Positions 36,335 through 43,864 of a DNA stretch of 64,000 bases are shown here, piece by piece. The stretch is from Bacteroidales bacterium (GTDB taxonomy: Bacteria; Bacteroidota; Bacteroidia; Bacteroidales; WCHB1-69). Every line of letters begins with the position of its first letter. The stretch's first letter is position 1. A model generated the notes under the pieces. That model was not told the origin of the DNA. It was given only the letters and a program-made list of their open reading frames with translations, and made no database searches. The position numbers and the translations under genes were made by a program. The DNA lies in contig JAKSMI010000001.1 of the NCBI GenBank assembly GCA_024400635.1, positions 257,534-321,533 on the forward strand. Direction: 5' to 3'.

Positions 36335-37231
36335 ATGACACCTGCTATTAAAATTATTTTGTTGGCCGCATTAGTTATCGGCGCCATTGGCCTGATAGCG
36401 GCAGTGATATTACATTTTGTTTCCAAAGCATTCAAGGTCATCGAAGACCCGCGCATTGACGAGGTTGCCGAGCATTTACCCGGTGCCAATTGCGGCGGCT
36501 GCGGTTTTGCCGGTTGTCGCGCTTTGGCAGAAGCCATCGTCAAAGCCAACTCTTTGGAAGGCCGCCGTTGCCCCGCTGGTGGAGACATGGCCGCCATCGC
36601 AAATGTGATGGGATTGGAAGCTGGCGAAAGCGAACCCATGGTCGCGGTTGTCCGCTGCAACGGCACCCCCGAAAACGCTCCAGCGAAAGTCAATTACGAC
36701 TCACTGCCTTCCTGCCAGTTCGCCAGCTCAGTCTATGCTGGCGCGAGCGCATGCCCCTTTGGCTGCCTGGGTTGTGGCGACTGTGTCAATGCTTGCAAAT
36801 TCGATGCCATCCACATCGATCCGACAACAAAATTGCCCGTCGTTGATGAAGCAAAATGCGTTGGCTGCGGTGCCTGCGCCAAAACCTGCCCGCGCAAAGT
36901 CATTGAACTCCGCTACAAAGGCAAACTCGGCCGCCGTGTCTTCGTTTCCTGCGTCAACAAAGAAAAAGGTGCCGTCGCTCGCAAAAACTGTGCCGCCGCC
37001 TGCATCGGCTGCGGGAAATGCGCCAAAGCATGCCCCTTCGAGGCCATCACCGTTGTGGACTCGGTAGCTTACATCGACTTCACCAAGTGCAAAAGCTGCC
37101 GCAAATGCTTCGCCGAATGCCCAACAGGCGCCATCCACGCTGTCAACTTCCCTCCAAAAAAGGAACAAGCAGAACAAGCTGCAGCTAACGCCACAGAAAA
37201 CATTCCATCAAACGAGAACGAAAACAAATAG
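36335..37231 (+). CDS. rnfB: Rnf complex ferredoxin-type subunit B
   Basis: 298 residues. An N-terminal membrane helix (IILLAALVIGAIGLIAAVIL) is followed by the Fe-S domain GANCGGCGFAGCRALAEAIV with its later CPAGG cysteine, then several 4Fe-4S motifs: CLGCGDCVNACKFDAI, CVGCGACAKTCPRKVI, CIGCGKCAKACPFEAI, CKSCRKCFAECPTGAI. RnfB takes electrons from reduced ferredoxin (or passes them to it) in the Rnf ion-pumping ferredoxin:NAD oxidoreductase. The last residues are a Glu/Asn-rich tail. rnfC starts nine bases later, but rnfD, G, E and A do not follow. Confidence 0.95.
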   Translation: MTPAIKIILLAALVIGAIGLIAAVILHFVSKAFKVIEDPRIDEVAEHLPGANCGGCGFAGCRALAEAIVKANSLEGRRCPAGGDMAAIANVMGLEAGESEPMVAVVRCNGTPENAPAKVNYDSLPSCQFASSVYAGASACPFGCLGCGDCVNACKFDAIHIDPTTKLPVVDEAKCVGCGACAKTCPRKVIELRYKGKLGRRVFVSCVNKEKGAVARKNCAAACIGCGKCAKACPFEAITVVDSVAYIDFTKCKSCRKCFAECPTGAIHAVNFPPKKEQAEQAAANATENIPSNENENK

Positions 37232-37239
37232 TTTTACCA

Positions 37240-38562
37240 ATGAAGACCTTTAGATTGGGTGGCATTCACCCCGAAGAAAATAAATTAGCAAAAAAAGTCG
37301 TTGTTGAAAATTTCCCCATTCCTCAGCAAGCTACCGTATTTTTGAGTCAGCACCTTGGAGCTCCCGCTACCGCCATCGTCCAGAAAGGTGATAAAGTCAA
37401 AGTGGGACAACTCATCGGCAAAGCCGAAGCTTTCATCTGCGCCAACGTGCACTCTCCGGTTTCTGGAACCGTCGCAAAGATTGAACCCGTCGCAGACTTT
37501 ATGGGCTACAAGAAACCTGCCATCGTCATCGACGTTGAAGGCGACGAATGGGATGAAAGCATCGACACCACCCCAGATCTGAAAGAGGAAATCACACTTA
37601 CGAAACAGGAAATCATCGACAGGATGAAGGCCTGCGGCATTGTTGGTCTCGGTGGCGCTTGCTTCCCCACCCACGTCAAATATATGGTTCCACCAGATAA
37701 GAAAGTCGATTACATCATCGTCAACGCCGCCGAATGTGAACCATATATCACCGTTGACTATCGCATGATGCTTGAACGTGCTGAAGAAGTAATGGTCGGC
37801 ATCGAAGCCATGCTCATCGCCTCTTCAGCTCCCCAAGCCCTTATCGGCGTGGAAGCCAACAAGCCCGACGCATTCACACATCTGACCGAAGTGGCTCAGA
37901 AACACCCGAAAATCAAAGTTGTCAAATTAAAAACCAAATACCCACAAGGCGCTGAAAAACAATTAATCAACGCTCTTGTCGGCCGTAATGTTCCCAACGG
38001 GAAACTGCCTATCGAAGTTGGCTGTATCGTGAACAACATCGCCACAACTTACGCTATCTACGAAGCTGTTCAGAAAAACAAACCCATCATTGAAAATTTC
38101 ATGACCGTGAGCGGAAAGTCGGTAAAAGAACCTCGCAACTTTAGAGTCCGTATCGGCACATGCATCAATGATATCCTCAATACGGTAGGCATTCCTGAAG
38201 ACACTGGAAAAATCATCTCCGGAGGACCTATGATGGGCAAGGCTATGTCCAACCTTAACGCCTACACCGTCAAGGGCATGTCCAGTCTGCTGATAATGAA
38301 TGAAAAGGAAAGCACTCGCGGTGAAGTTTACGAATGTCTACGCTGCGGCAAGTGCGTCCACGCATGCCCCATGGGACTCGAACCTTACATGCTCTTTGCT
38401 TTCGCAGATGCCCAACGCCTCGAAGACTGCGAAAAATACGGCATCATGAACTGCATCGAATGTGGGTCTTGCTCCTTCAGCTGCCCCGCCAACCGTCCAC
38501 TCATCGATATGATTCGCGTGGGCAAGAACAAGACGGGCGCCATGATTCGCGCAAGAAAATAA
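37240..38562 (+). CDS. rnfC: Rnf complex NADH-binding subunit C
   Basis: 440 residues. RnfC carries the FMN/NADH site and two 4Fe-4S clusters. Motifs: N-terminal GGIHPEENKLAKKVV, HLGAPATAIVQKGDKVKVGQLIG (lipoyl-like fold), the Rossmann-type GIVGLGGACFPTHVKY (~residue 135), VNAAECEPYITVDYRMML, and near the C-terminus CLRCGKCVHACPMGLEP and CIECGSCSFSCPANRPL. Complete and of normal length. The operon stops here: after 23 bp comes an unrelated epimerase homologue, so the membrane subunits of the complex must be elsewhere or absent. Confidence 0.96.
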   Translation: MKTFRLGGIHPEENKLAKKVVVENFPIPQQATVFLSQHLGAPATAIVQKGDKVKVGQLIGKAEAFICANVHSPVSGTVAKIEPVADFMGYKKPAIVIDVEGDEWDESIDTTPDLKEEITLTKQEIIDRMKACGIVGLGGACFPTHVKYMVPPDKKVDYIIVNAAECEPYITVDYRMMLERAEEVMVGIEAMLIASSAPQALIGVEANKPDAFTHLTEVAQKHPKIKVVKLKTKYPQGAEKQLINALVGRNVPNGKLPIEVGCIVNNIATTYAIYEAVQKNKPIIENFMTVSGKSVKEPRNFRVRIGTCINDILNTVGIPEDTGKIISGGPMMGKAMSNLNAYTVKGMSSLLIMNEKESTRGEVYECLRCGKCVHACPMGLEPYMLFAFADAQRLEDCEKYGIMNCIECGSCSFSCPANRPLIDMIRVGKNKTGAMIRARK

Positions 38563-38585
38563 CATTCTTATTTTCAATTTTAATA

Positions 38586-39530
38586 ATGATTGTCATTACC
38601 GGAGCAGCTGGTTTCATTGGTAGCAATATGCTCCAACACCTGAACCGACTCGGACGTAGTGATTTGGTCTTGGTGGATGATTTTTCCTCGGAGCCCAAAC
38701 GAACAAACTGGTGTATTGCCTCTTTCAACGAATTGCTCTCCCCAAACGAATTTTTCCAATGGGCCGAAAATCACATCGAACTTATCGACTACATTTTACA
38801 TTTCGGAGCCATTACCGACGATAGCATAGAAGAATACTCCATCCTCAAGATTTGGAATGTCGAATATTCTCAAAAGTTGTGGAGTTTTGCGACAAAAAAA
38901 CGCATTCCCCTACTCTACTGCTCTTCAGCAGGAACTTACGGTGCTGGAGAACAAGGATTTTCAGATGACACAACTAAAATTCTCAACCTTCGCCCACAAA
39001 ACCTCATCGACCGATCCAAACATGAATTCGACTGCTGGGTGATGAAGCAGAGTATCTGTCCACCTCTTTGGGCGGGATTCAAATTGTTTGATGTTTACGG
39101 TCCCAACGAAACACACAAAAAAAACGCAGCCTCTGCTATACAACTGATTTATAATCAAATTATTGAAGATAAGAAAATTACATTACCCATAGTTTCCTCC
39201 AACGAGCAAAACAAGCATGAACCATTGCGTGATATGATTGCCGTGCAGGATGTCTGCACAGTCATCACGTGGTTTATGAATCACTGGCCCGCCAGCGGAA
39301 TCTATAATTTGGGGACGGACTATCCCCGCCCCATGAGTGCCATCGCAAAAATCATCACCGCCCAACTTAAAATCGAAATTCCAATTTCCTTCTCTTCTGA
39401 AATCAACGCCTTATTTAAGAATTACCTTTCTGATAATCAGGCAAACATAAGAAAACTCAGAAATCAAGGATACAAAAAATCATTCTATTCCTTAGAACAA
39501 GGAATAAAGAAGATGTTGCGACGAGGATAA
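38586..39530 (+). CDS. hldD: ADP-glyceromanno-heptose 6-epimerase homologue with altered active site
   Basis: 314 residues from the ATG at 38586; a longer in-frame start lies inside rnfC. An extended SDR enzyme with Rossmann GAAGFIGSNML at the N-terminus, HFGAITDDSI, LLYCSSAGTYG (catalytic-Ser region) and FKLFDVYGPNE, all typical of HldD, which epimerises the ADP-heptose precursor of the LPS inner core. In the YxxxK motif, however, the sequence is NLIDRSK: position 141, expected Tyr, is Ile, while Lys145 remains. E. coli HldD uses Tyr140 and Lys144. The enzyme may be inactive, divergent or a different epimerase. 23 bp downstream of rnfC. Confidence 0.8.
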   Translation: MIVITGAAGFIGSNMLQHLNRLGRSDLVLVDDFSSEPKRTNWCIASFNELLSPNEFFQWAENHIELIDYILHFGAITDDSIEEYSILKIWNVEYSQKLWSFATKKRIPLLYCSSAGTYGAGEQGFSDDTTKILNLRPQNLIDRSKHEFDCWVMKQSICPPLWAGFKLFDVYGPNETHKKNAASAIQLIYNQIIEDKKITLPIVSSNEQNKHEPLRDMIAVQDVCTVITWFMNHWPASGIYNLGTDYPRPMSAIAKIITAQLKIEIPISFSSEINALFKNYLSDNQANIRKLRNQGYKKSFYSLEQGIKKMLRRG

Positions 39531-39553
39531 ATTTGTGGACGCACAAACTTCTG

Positions 39554-39986
39554 TTAATGAATAGCTTTCTTCACTATCTTCGCTACGCTTCTTTCTCCAT
39601 TTTCGAAGTCGAGGCGCAACAAATACATACCCGCCGGCAAGTTTGAAACATTCAGCGTGCTACTTCCTTGCAAACTGAAATTATCGCAAATTCTGCCACA
39701 AATATCATAAACTTGCGCTCTTACTATCATCTTTCCTTCTGGAACTTCAATCTTCACAACATCAATGGCCGGATTAGGATAAATATTGACCATCGATTCC
39801 ACAACTTCGTTTTCAACAGCAAGGGGGCTATCTTCATAATAGTAATAATAATCGCAAATGTACCGCAAAATATGGTCCTCATCAAGCGTGTACCAATGCT
39901 CGAGCACACGCTGATGTGCGGCTGCGCTGCGCCGACAAGCTAACGCACAATATCAAACAAAGAGAAGATAGTAATAATCTTTTCAT
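39554..39986 (-). pseudogene. Small T9SS-secreted protein, frameshifted
   Basis: From the ATG at 39986 the minus strand encodes a good signal peptide, MKRLLLSSLCLILCVSLSAQ, then runs into a stop after 14 more codons. In the +1 frame, from about 39955 on, the sequence continues (RVLEHWYTLDEDH, five consecutive Tyr, MVNIYPNPAIDVVKIEV, LPAGMYLLRLDF) to a type A T9SS sorting domain ending IVKKAIH. The span of 433 bp is not a multiple of three, so one base has been lost or gained between the two parts. It would be a protein of ~143 residues, almost all signal plus sorting domain. Real frameshift, assembly error and programmed shift cannot be told apart here. Confidence 0.65.
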
Positions 39987-40019
39987 AAAAAAATCAATTA
40001 AGTAATATGAATTTATTTA

Positions 40020-40976
40020 TTAGATATTCAGCAAGTTAAAATATCTCTTAATATCAATTTGCATACGTTCGTAGCTGCCAAAACGGACGGCCTTGGGCGT
40101 TTCGCCTTTCTTGAACATCACCATACCGGCAGAAAATTCTTGTGCGAAAGGAGTTACATCAACTCTAATCACTTCATTCAAAGTAAAATCGTGAATGGCA
40201 ACATCGGCAAAGCCCTGCTGAACTTCTTCGTAATACACACCTTTGTCTTCGCAGAATGCCTGCAACATTTCCACCGTATCATCCCATTCATCAGGTTTCA
40301 AGCTGCTGTTGTAGAAGAAGACGACGGCACTGTATTCTGGAACAGAATCATTGATTTCAGTACATTCAAAACGGCACAAGTCGTTGATGACATAACGATC
40401 CACATAGAACGCATTTCTCTGGTATTCACCAATGGCATGCTGAGTGGCATTGGTATCCAAATTCTTAATCCATTCATAGTTTTTATAAACGTAAAATGAG
40501 CCATCAGACTGACGGTAAGTCTGCCAATTTTCAGTTTCAAGGATGTCATTATCCTGTATCGCCAAGTTGACGGCAACGGGAATAAGGTCCAAAATCCGTT
40601 GCGTGCCAAAACCCGAAGTGATGACAAGGTAAGCCCACTCGCGGTCTTGTGAGCGGAGAAGCCACAATTCCCGACCTTCCGGCAAGCGTTCCACACACGA
40701 AACGCCCCACTCTCCGGGAACCTTACTGGCAATGGTCAAGTGTTTGCCTTCATATTCAGCAATCTTCTCTATGAAATCTTCCAGAAAAGTCTCGCCAACA
40801 GGATACAATTCCGACTGGTCGGCCAAATCCGCCGTAATGGTGTCGCCAATGATAGTAATGGGGTAAACGATTTCTTCCTCATCAAAATCTTCATCATTAC
40901 TGCTACGACTTTTACAAGAAGTAAACACCATCAGAATGGAAATAAAAACGGCTAAATAAGTATAAATTTTGTTCAT
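40020..40976 (-). CDS. Putative lipoprotein
   Basis: 318 residues from the ATG at 40976 (MNKIYTYLAVF); a longer in-frame start would extend into truB. Lipoprotein signal with hydrophobic AVFISILMVF and lipobox FTSC (Cys near residue 21), then an acidic segment (SSNDEDFDEEE). The rest is mixed alpha/beta without motifs I recognise; it contains WLLRSQDREWAYLVITSGFG and FCEDKGVYYEEVQQGF. The start lies 11 bp after the truB stop, so it is probably the last gene of the ftsX-truB operon. Function unknown. Confidence 0.8.
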   Translation of the reverse strand: MNKIYTYLAVFISILMVFTSCKSRSSNDEDFDEEEIVYPITIIGDTITADLADQSELYPVGETFLEDFIEKIAEYEGKHLTIASKVPGEWGVSCVERLPEGRELWLLRSQDREWAYLVITSGFGTQRILDLIPVAVNLAIQDNDILETENWQTYRQSDGSFYVYKNYEWIKNLDTNATQHAIGEYQRNAFYVDRYVINDLCRFECTEINDSVPEYSAVVFFYNSSLKPDEWDDTVEMLQAFCEDKGVYYEEVQQGFADVAIHDFTLNEVIRVDVTPFAQEFSAGMVMFKKGETPKAVRFGSYERMQIDIKRYFNLLNI

Positions 40977-40987
40977 AATGATATGTT

Positions 40988-41701
40988 TTATGGTTTTGGA
41001 ATCATTTTTATGGCATTTTCGACTAAAAATTCTCCGATACGAGTGCGTCGGAGGGCTGTCAGGTGTGCTCCAGAGTCCAGTTCCACACCAAAATCCCGTG
41101 CTAAAGAGCGGATATAAGTACCTTTGGAACAAACGATTCTGAAATCTATGTCGGGTAATGCACAGCGAGTAATGTCGAAGGTGGGTATCGAGACACGGCG
41201 AGCCTGTATTTCCACATCCTCGCCATCGCGAGCCAGCTCGTAGGCTCGCCGCCCACCCAATCGCACCGCCGAAAACTGCGGAGGCACTTGGTCTATTTCT
41301 CCAAGGAATTTCCGACGCACCTGCTCTATCTTTTCGGCGTTGATATGGTCAATCGGATAAACGGCATCAATGGGCTTTTCCATGTCGAAACTCGCCGTGG
41401 TGGCACCCAAACGAAGCGTTCCTGTGTATTCCTTTTCCTGCGCTTGATAATTGTCTATCTGCTTGGTAAACTTGCCCACACAGACGATCAGCAGTCCCGA
41501 AGCCAGAGGGTCGAGTGTGCCGGCATGCCCCACTTTGACCTTCTGCTGGTACTTACGACGAATGTACTGACGCACTTTGCCCACCACATCGAAAGAAGTA
41601 CAGCGAAACGGCTTGTCCACCAACAGGACATCCCCTTCCGGATTGATGTCCATTTCAGGCAAATCAAACTGTGCCTCGTGTATGATCTTATGATTTAGCA
41701 T
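40988..41701 (-). CDS. truB: tRNA pseudouridine(55) synthase
   Basis: 237 residues from the ATG at 41701 ([12 protein letters not shown]). TruB makes pseudouridine 55 in the T-loop of tRNAs. Motifs: [39 protein letters not shown] with the catalytic Asp in [26 protein letters not shown], and [14 protein letters not shown]. The start codon overlaps the uppP stop by a few bases, showing translational coupling. There is no PUA domain of the long form. Order ftsX-DUF3098-uppP-truB is conserved in Bacteroidota. Confidence 0.97.
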   Translation of the reverse strand: MLNHKIIHEAQFDLPEMDINPEGDVLLVDKPFRCTSFDVVGKVRQYIRRKYQQKVKVGHAGTLDPLASGLLIVCVGKFTKQIDNYQAQEKEYTGTLRLGATTASFDMEKPIDAVYPIDHINAEKIEQVRRKFLGEIDQVPPQFSAVRLGGRRAYELARDGEDVEIQARRVSIPTFDITRCALPDIDFRIVCSKGTYIRSLARDFGVELDSGAHLTALRRTRIGEFLVENAIKMIPKP

Positions 41702-42519
41702 AAGCTGAAAATTAACGTAATGGCACCCACAACGGCACAATAGATGGCAAACCATATCAGTTTACCCTTCTTCACAATGTTAATCATCCATTGACAGGCC
41801 AAGCAGCCCACGATGAAAGCGGAAAGAAAGCCGATTACTACAGAACTGACGGCAATGCCGTTCATCGCCTGCCGGAATCCAACTTGTGCTATGTTGATAA
41901 TGTCCAAAAGGGCTTCTCCCAAAATAGGAGGAATGACCATCAGAAAGGAAAACTGTGCCAACTTTTCCTTTTTGTCGCCCAATAGCAATCCCGTGGCGAT
42001 GGTGGAACCCGAACGTGACAACCCCGGCAGCACAGCCACGGCTTGGGCGATGCCAATGATGAAAGCATGCCATCCGCTGATGTTTTCCTTCTGACGCGGT
42101 TTCGCAAAATAGGAAAAGGCCAGAAGCAGGGCAGTGACGAGAAGCATGCTGCCGACTATGGTCAGTCCTGAACCAAAAATGGCCTCAACCTTGTCCTTAA
42201 AGCAAAAACCCACAATGCCAACTGGAATCATCGATATGAGAATGTTGATGGCATATTTAGTACCAGAATTTAAATTGGTATAGGATTTCCAGGATTGCCT
42301 TGTAAATAGGTCTTTGAAAATCCAGACAATTTCCTTCCAAAGGATAACCAGAGTGCTAAGCACGGTAGCCACGTGGAGCATTACCGTGAAGGTGAGGTTT
42401 TCCTCTCCAGAGAGCCCGAAAAGACTTGAGATAATCGTCAGGTGACCACTACTACTGACGGGCAGATATTCCGTCAAACCTTGCAAAATGCCCAAGAATA
42501 GGGCTTCCCACCAACTCAT
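41695..42519 (-). CDS. uppP: Undecaprenyl-diphosphate phosphatase
   Basis: 274 residues, multi-pass membrane protein that recycles undecaprenyl pyrophosphate for peptidoglycan and O-antigen synthesis. Signature motifs: [19 protein letters not shown] at the N-terminus and [20 protein letters not shown] (~residues 165-185), the two conserved catalytic regions of the BacA/UppP family. About eight hydrophobic segments. Its ATG overlaps the DUF3098 stop by one base (TAATG), and its 3' end overlaps truB. Confidence 0.97.
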   Translation of the reverse strand: MSWWEALFLGILQGLTEYLPVSSSGHLTIISSLFGLSGEENLTFTVMLHVATVLSTLVILWKEIVWIFKDLFTRQSWKSYTNLNSGTKYAINILISMIPVGIVGFCFKDKVEAIFGSGLTIVGSMLLVTALLLAFSYFAKPRQKENISGWHAFIIGIAQAVAVLPGLSRSGSTIATGLLLGDKKEKLAQFSFLMVIPPILGEALLDIINIAQVGFRQAMNGIAVSSVVIGFLSAFIVGCLACQWMINIVKKGKLIWFAIYCAVVGAITLIFSLC

Positions 42520-42860
42520 TATTCAGCCTTTTCTTCAGTTTTACAAGCACCCTTGCACTTGGGGCGCCACATGATGGCGAAAATTTCGGTGACCAAACCA
42601 AGTATAATCAAAATGGGGGCCAGCGTAATGCGGCGAAAACTGAAAACCTCGGGATTAAACTGATCAGCTTGTTCAGCAGCACCACCTGAAATGCAGAAAT
42701 AACCTATAATGACAAAGATAATTCCAATTATCATTAAGATGTAATTCATCTTTCTAAACAATGGTACCTTGGGTTTATTGTTCTGGTTTGCATTTGCGGA
42801 CTTCCCCGATGGATTAGGGGTGAGCTTAACTTTCTTGTCAGTACTAACCACTTGAGCCAT
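42519..42860 (-). CDS. DUF3098 membrane protein
   Basis: 113 residues. A 40-residue Lys/Asn/Pro-rich cytoplasmic head is followed by two membrane segments ([20 protein letters not shown] and [19 protein letters not shown]) with [11 protein letters not shown] between them, the DUF3098 pattern (FNPE...FSFRRI). The tail is short and charged ([11 protein letters not shown]). Always found between ftsX and uppP in Bacteroidota; role unknown, presumably linked to cell division or envelope synthesis. Gap to ftsX 27 bp. Confidence 0.9.
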   Translation of the reverse strand: MAQVVSTDKKVKLTPNPSGKSANANQNNKPKVPLFRKMNYILMIIGIIFVIIGYFCISGGAAEQADQFNPEVFSFRRITLAPILIILGLVTEIFAIMWRPKCKGACKTEEKAE

Positions 42861-42887
42861 AATATTTTAGTTTTATTTAATTCAAAA

Positions 42888-43772
42888 TTACAAATATAAT
42901 CTTTCGTCTTTGATACGAATATATCTATTAACAGAAATGACAGATACGATGATGGTGAAAAGGATGCTGAAGACAAAGACAGATGCCAGGATAATGGCAA
43001 TGTAAAGGATTTGCGAGAAATCTACAAAATCTGGCAAAACGAGCTGCCCCTGATAAAGAGCCAGACCGAGCAAAATAACGGCAATGGCACCGCCCCACAC
43101 TCCTTGACTTAAGCCTTTCAAAATGAAAGGTCCCCGAATAAAACTACGGGTTGCGCCAACCAAGAGCATACTTTTGATATTAAATCGTTTAGCATAAATA
43201 TGCAAACGGATTGAATTGGCAATCAGCAACATGGAAATCAGCATAAAGACCGCACTGATGATGAGCACCACCCACTGAATCGTGTGGAAATTGTTGGTAA
43301 TGGATTTAACCAGAAAGTCCGGATACTGCACATCCTGAACGATTTGTTCTTTTTTGATGCGCTTGGAAATCGCCTTCAAAGAATCGGTATTGGCATATTC
43401 TGGAGCCACACTGATGATGATGGATGCGTTGATTGGATTGGATATGATTTCCGTGTAGTTGTTGCCAATAGTCTTAATGGCTTCCTGTGTGTTTTCCGCA
43501 CGGGACGAAACACGCGACGAAGCAATGAAGGGTTCCATTTTCATACTTTGTTCCATCGACACTATATCGGCTTCCTTGACATCAGCATAAAACAAAATCT
43601 CCATCTCTATTTTCTTTGACAGATTGTTAATGTACTGTGTTGAAAAGAAAGCGAAAAAGGCCAGCATGCCGATAAAAAACATGGTCAAAGCCACACTGAC
43701 AATAGAACCGAATGCCGAAAAACGAAGTCTCGCCTTTGTGATTTTGTCAATGGTATCAGGATATTTACTCAT
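42888..43772 (-). CDS. ftsX: Cell division protein FtsX
   Basis: 294 residues with four membrane segments: one near residues 25-50 (SIVSVALTMFFIGMLAFFAFF), an extracellular domain of ~110 residues (KKIEMEILFYADVKEADI and later DVQYPDFLVKSI), then three more, ending IFTIIVSVISVNRYIRIKDE. This is the MacB/FtsX fold. FtsX pairs with the ATPase FtsE to activate cell-wall hydrolases at the septum; ftsE is not in the window, as usual in this phylum. First gene of the operon. Confidence 0.94.
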   Translation of the reverse strand: MSKYPDTIDKITKARLRFSAFGSIVSVALTMFFIGMLAFFAFFSTQYINNLSKKIEMEILFYADVKEADIVSMEQSMKMEPFIASSRVSSRAENTQEAIKTIGNNYTEIISNPINASIIISVAPEYANTDSLKAISKRIKKEQIVQDVQYPDFLVKSITNNFHTIQWVVLIISAVFMLISMLLIANSIRLHIYAKRFNIKSMLLVGATRSFIRGPFILKGLSQGVWGGAIAVILLGLALYQGQLVLPDFVDFSQILYIAIILASVFVFSILFTIIVSVISVNRYIRIKDERLYL

Positions 43773-43797
43773 AATATATTCAGTTAATACTATTTTG

Positions 43798-43805
43798 CAA
43801 AAATA
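43798..43805 (-). promoter_or_regulatory. Promoter -7 element of the ftsX operon
   Basis: Minus strand TATTTTTG matches TAnnTTTG, 26 bp before the ftsX ATG. Confidence 0.55.
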
Positions 43806-43864
43806 CTGATTTTTATTGAAACAAAAGGCGGTTTTTCAAAAAAAAATTCTCATACAGATTCATC

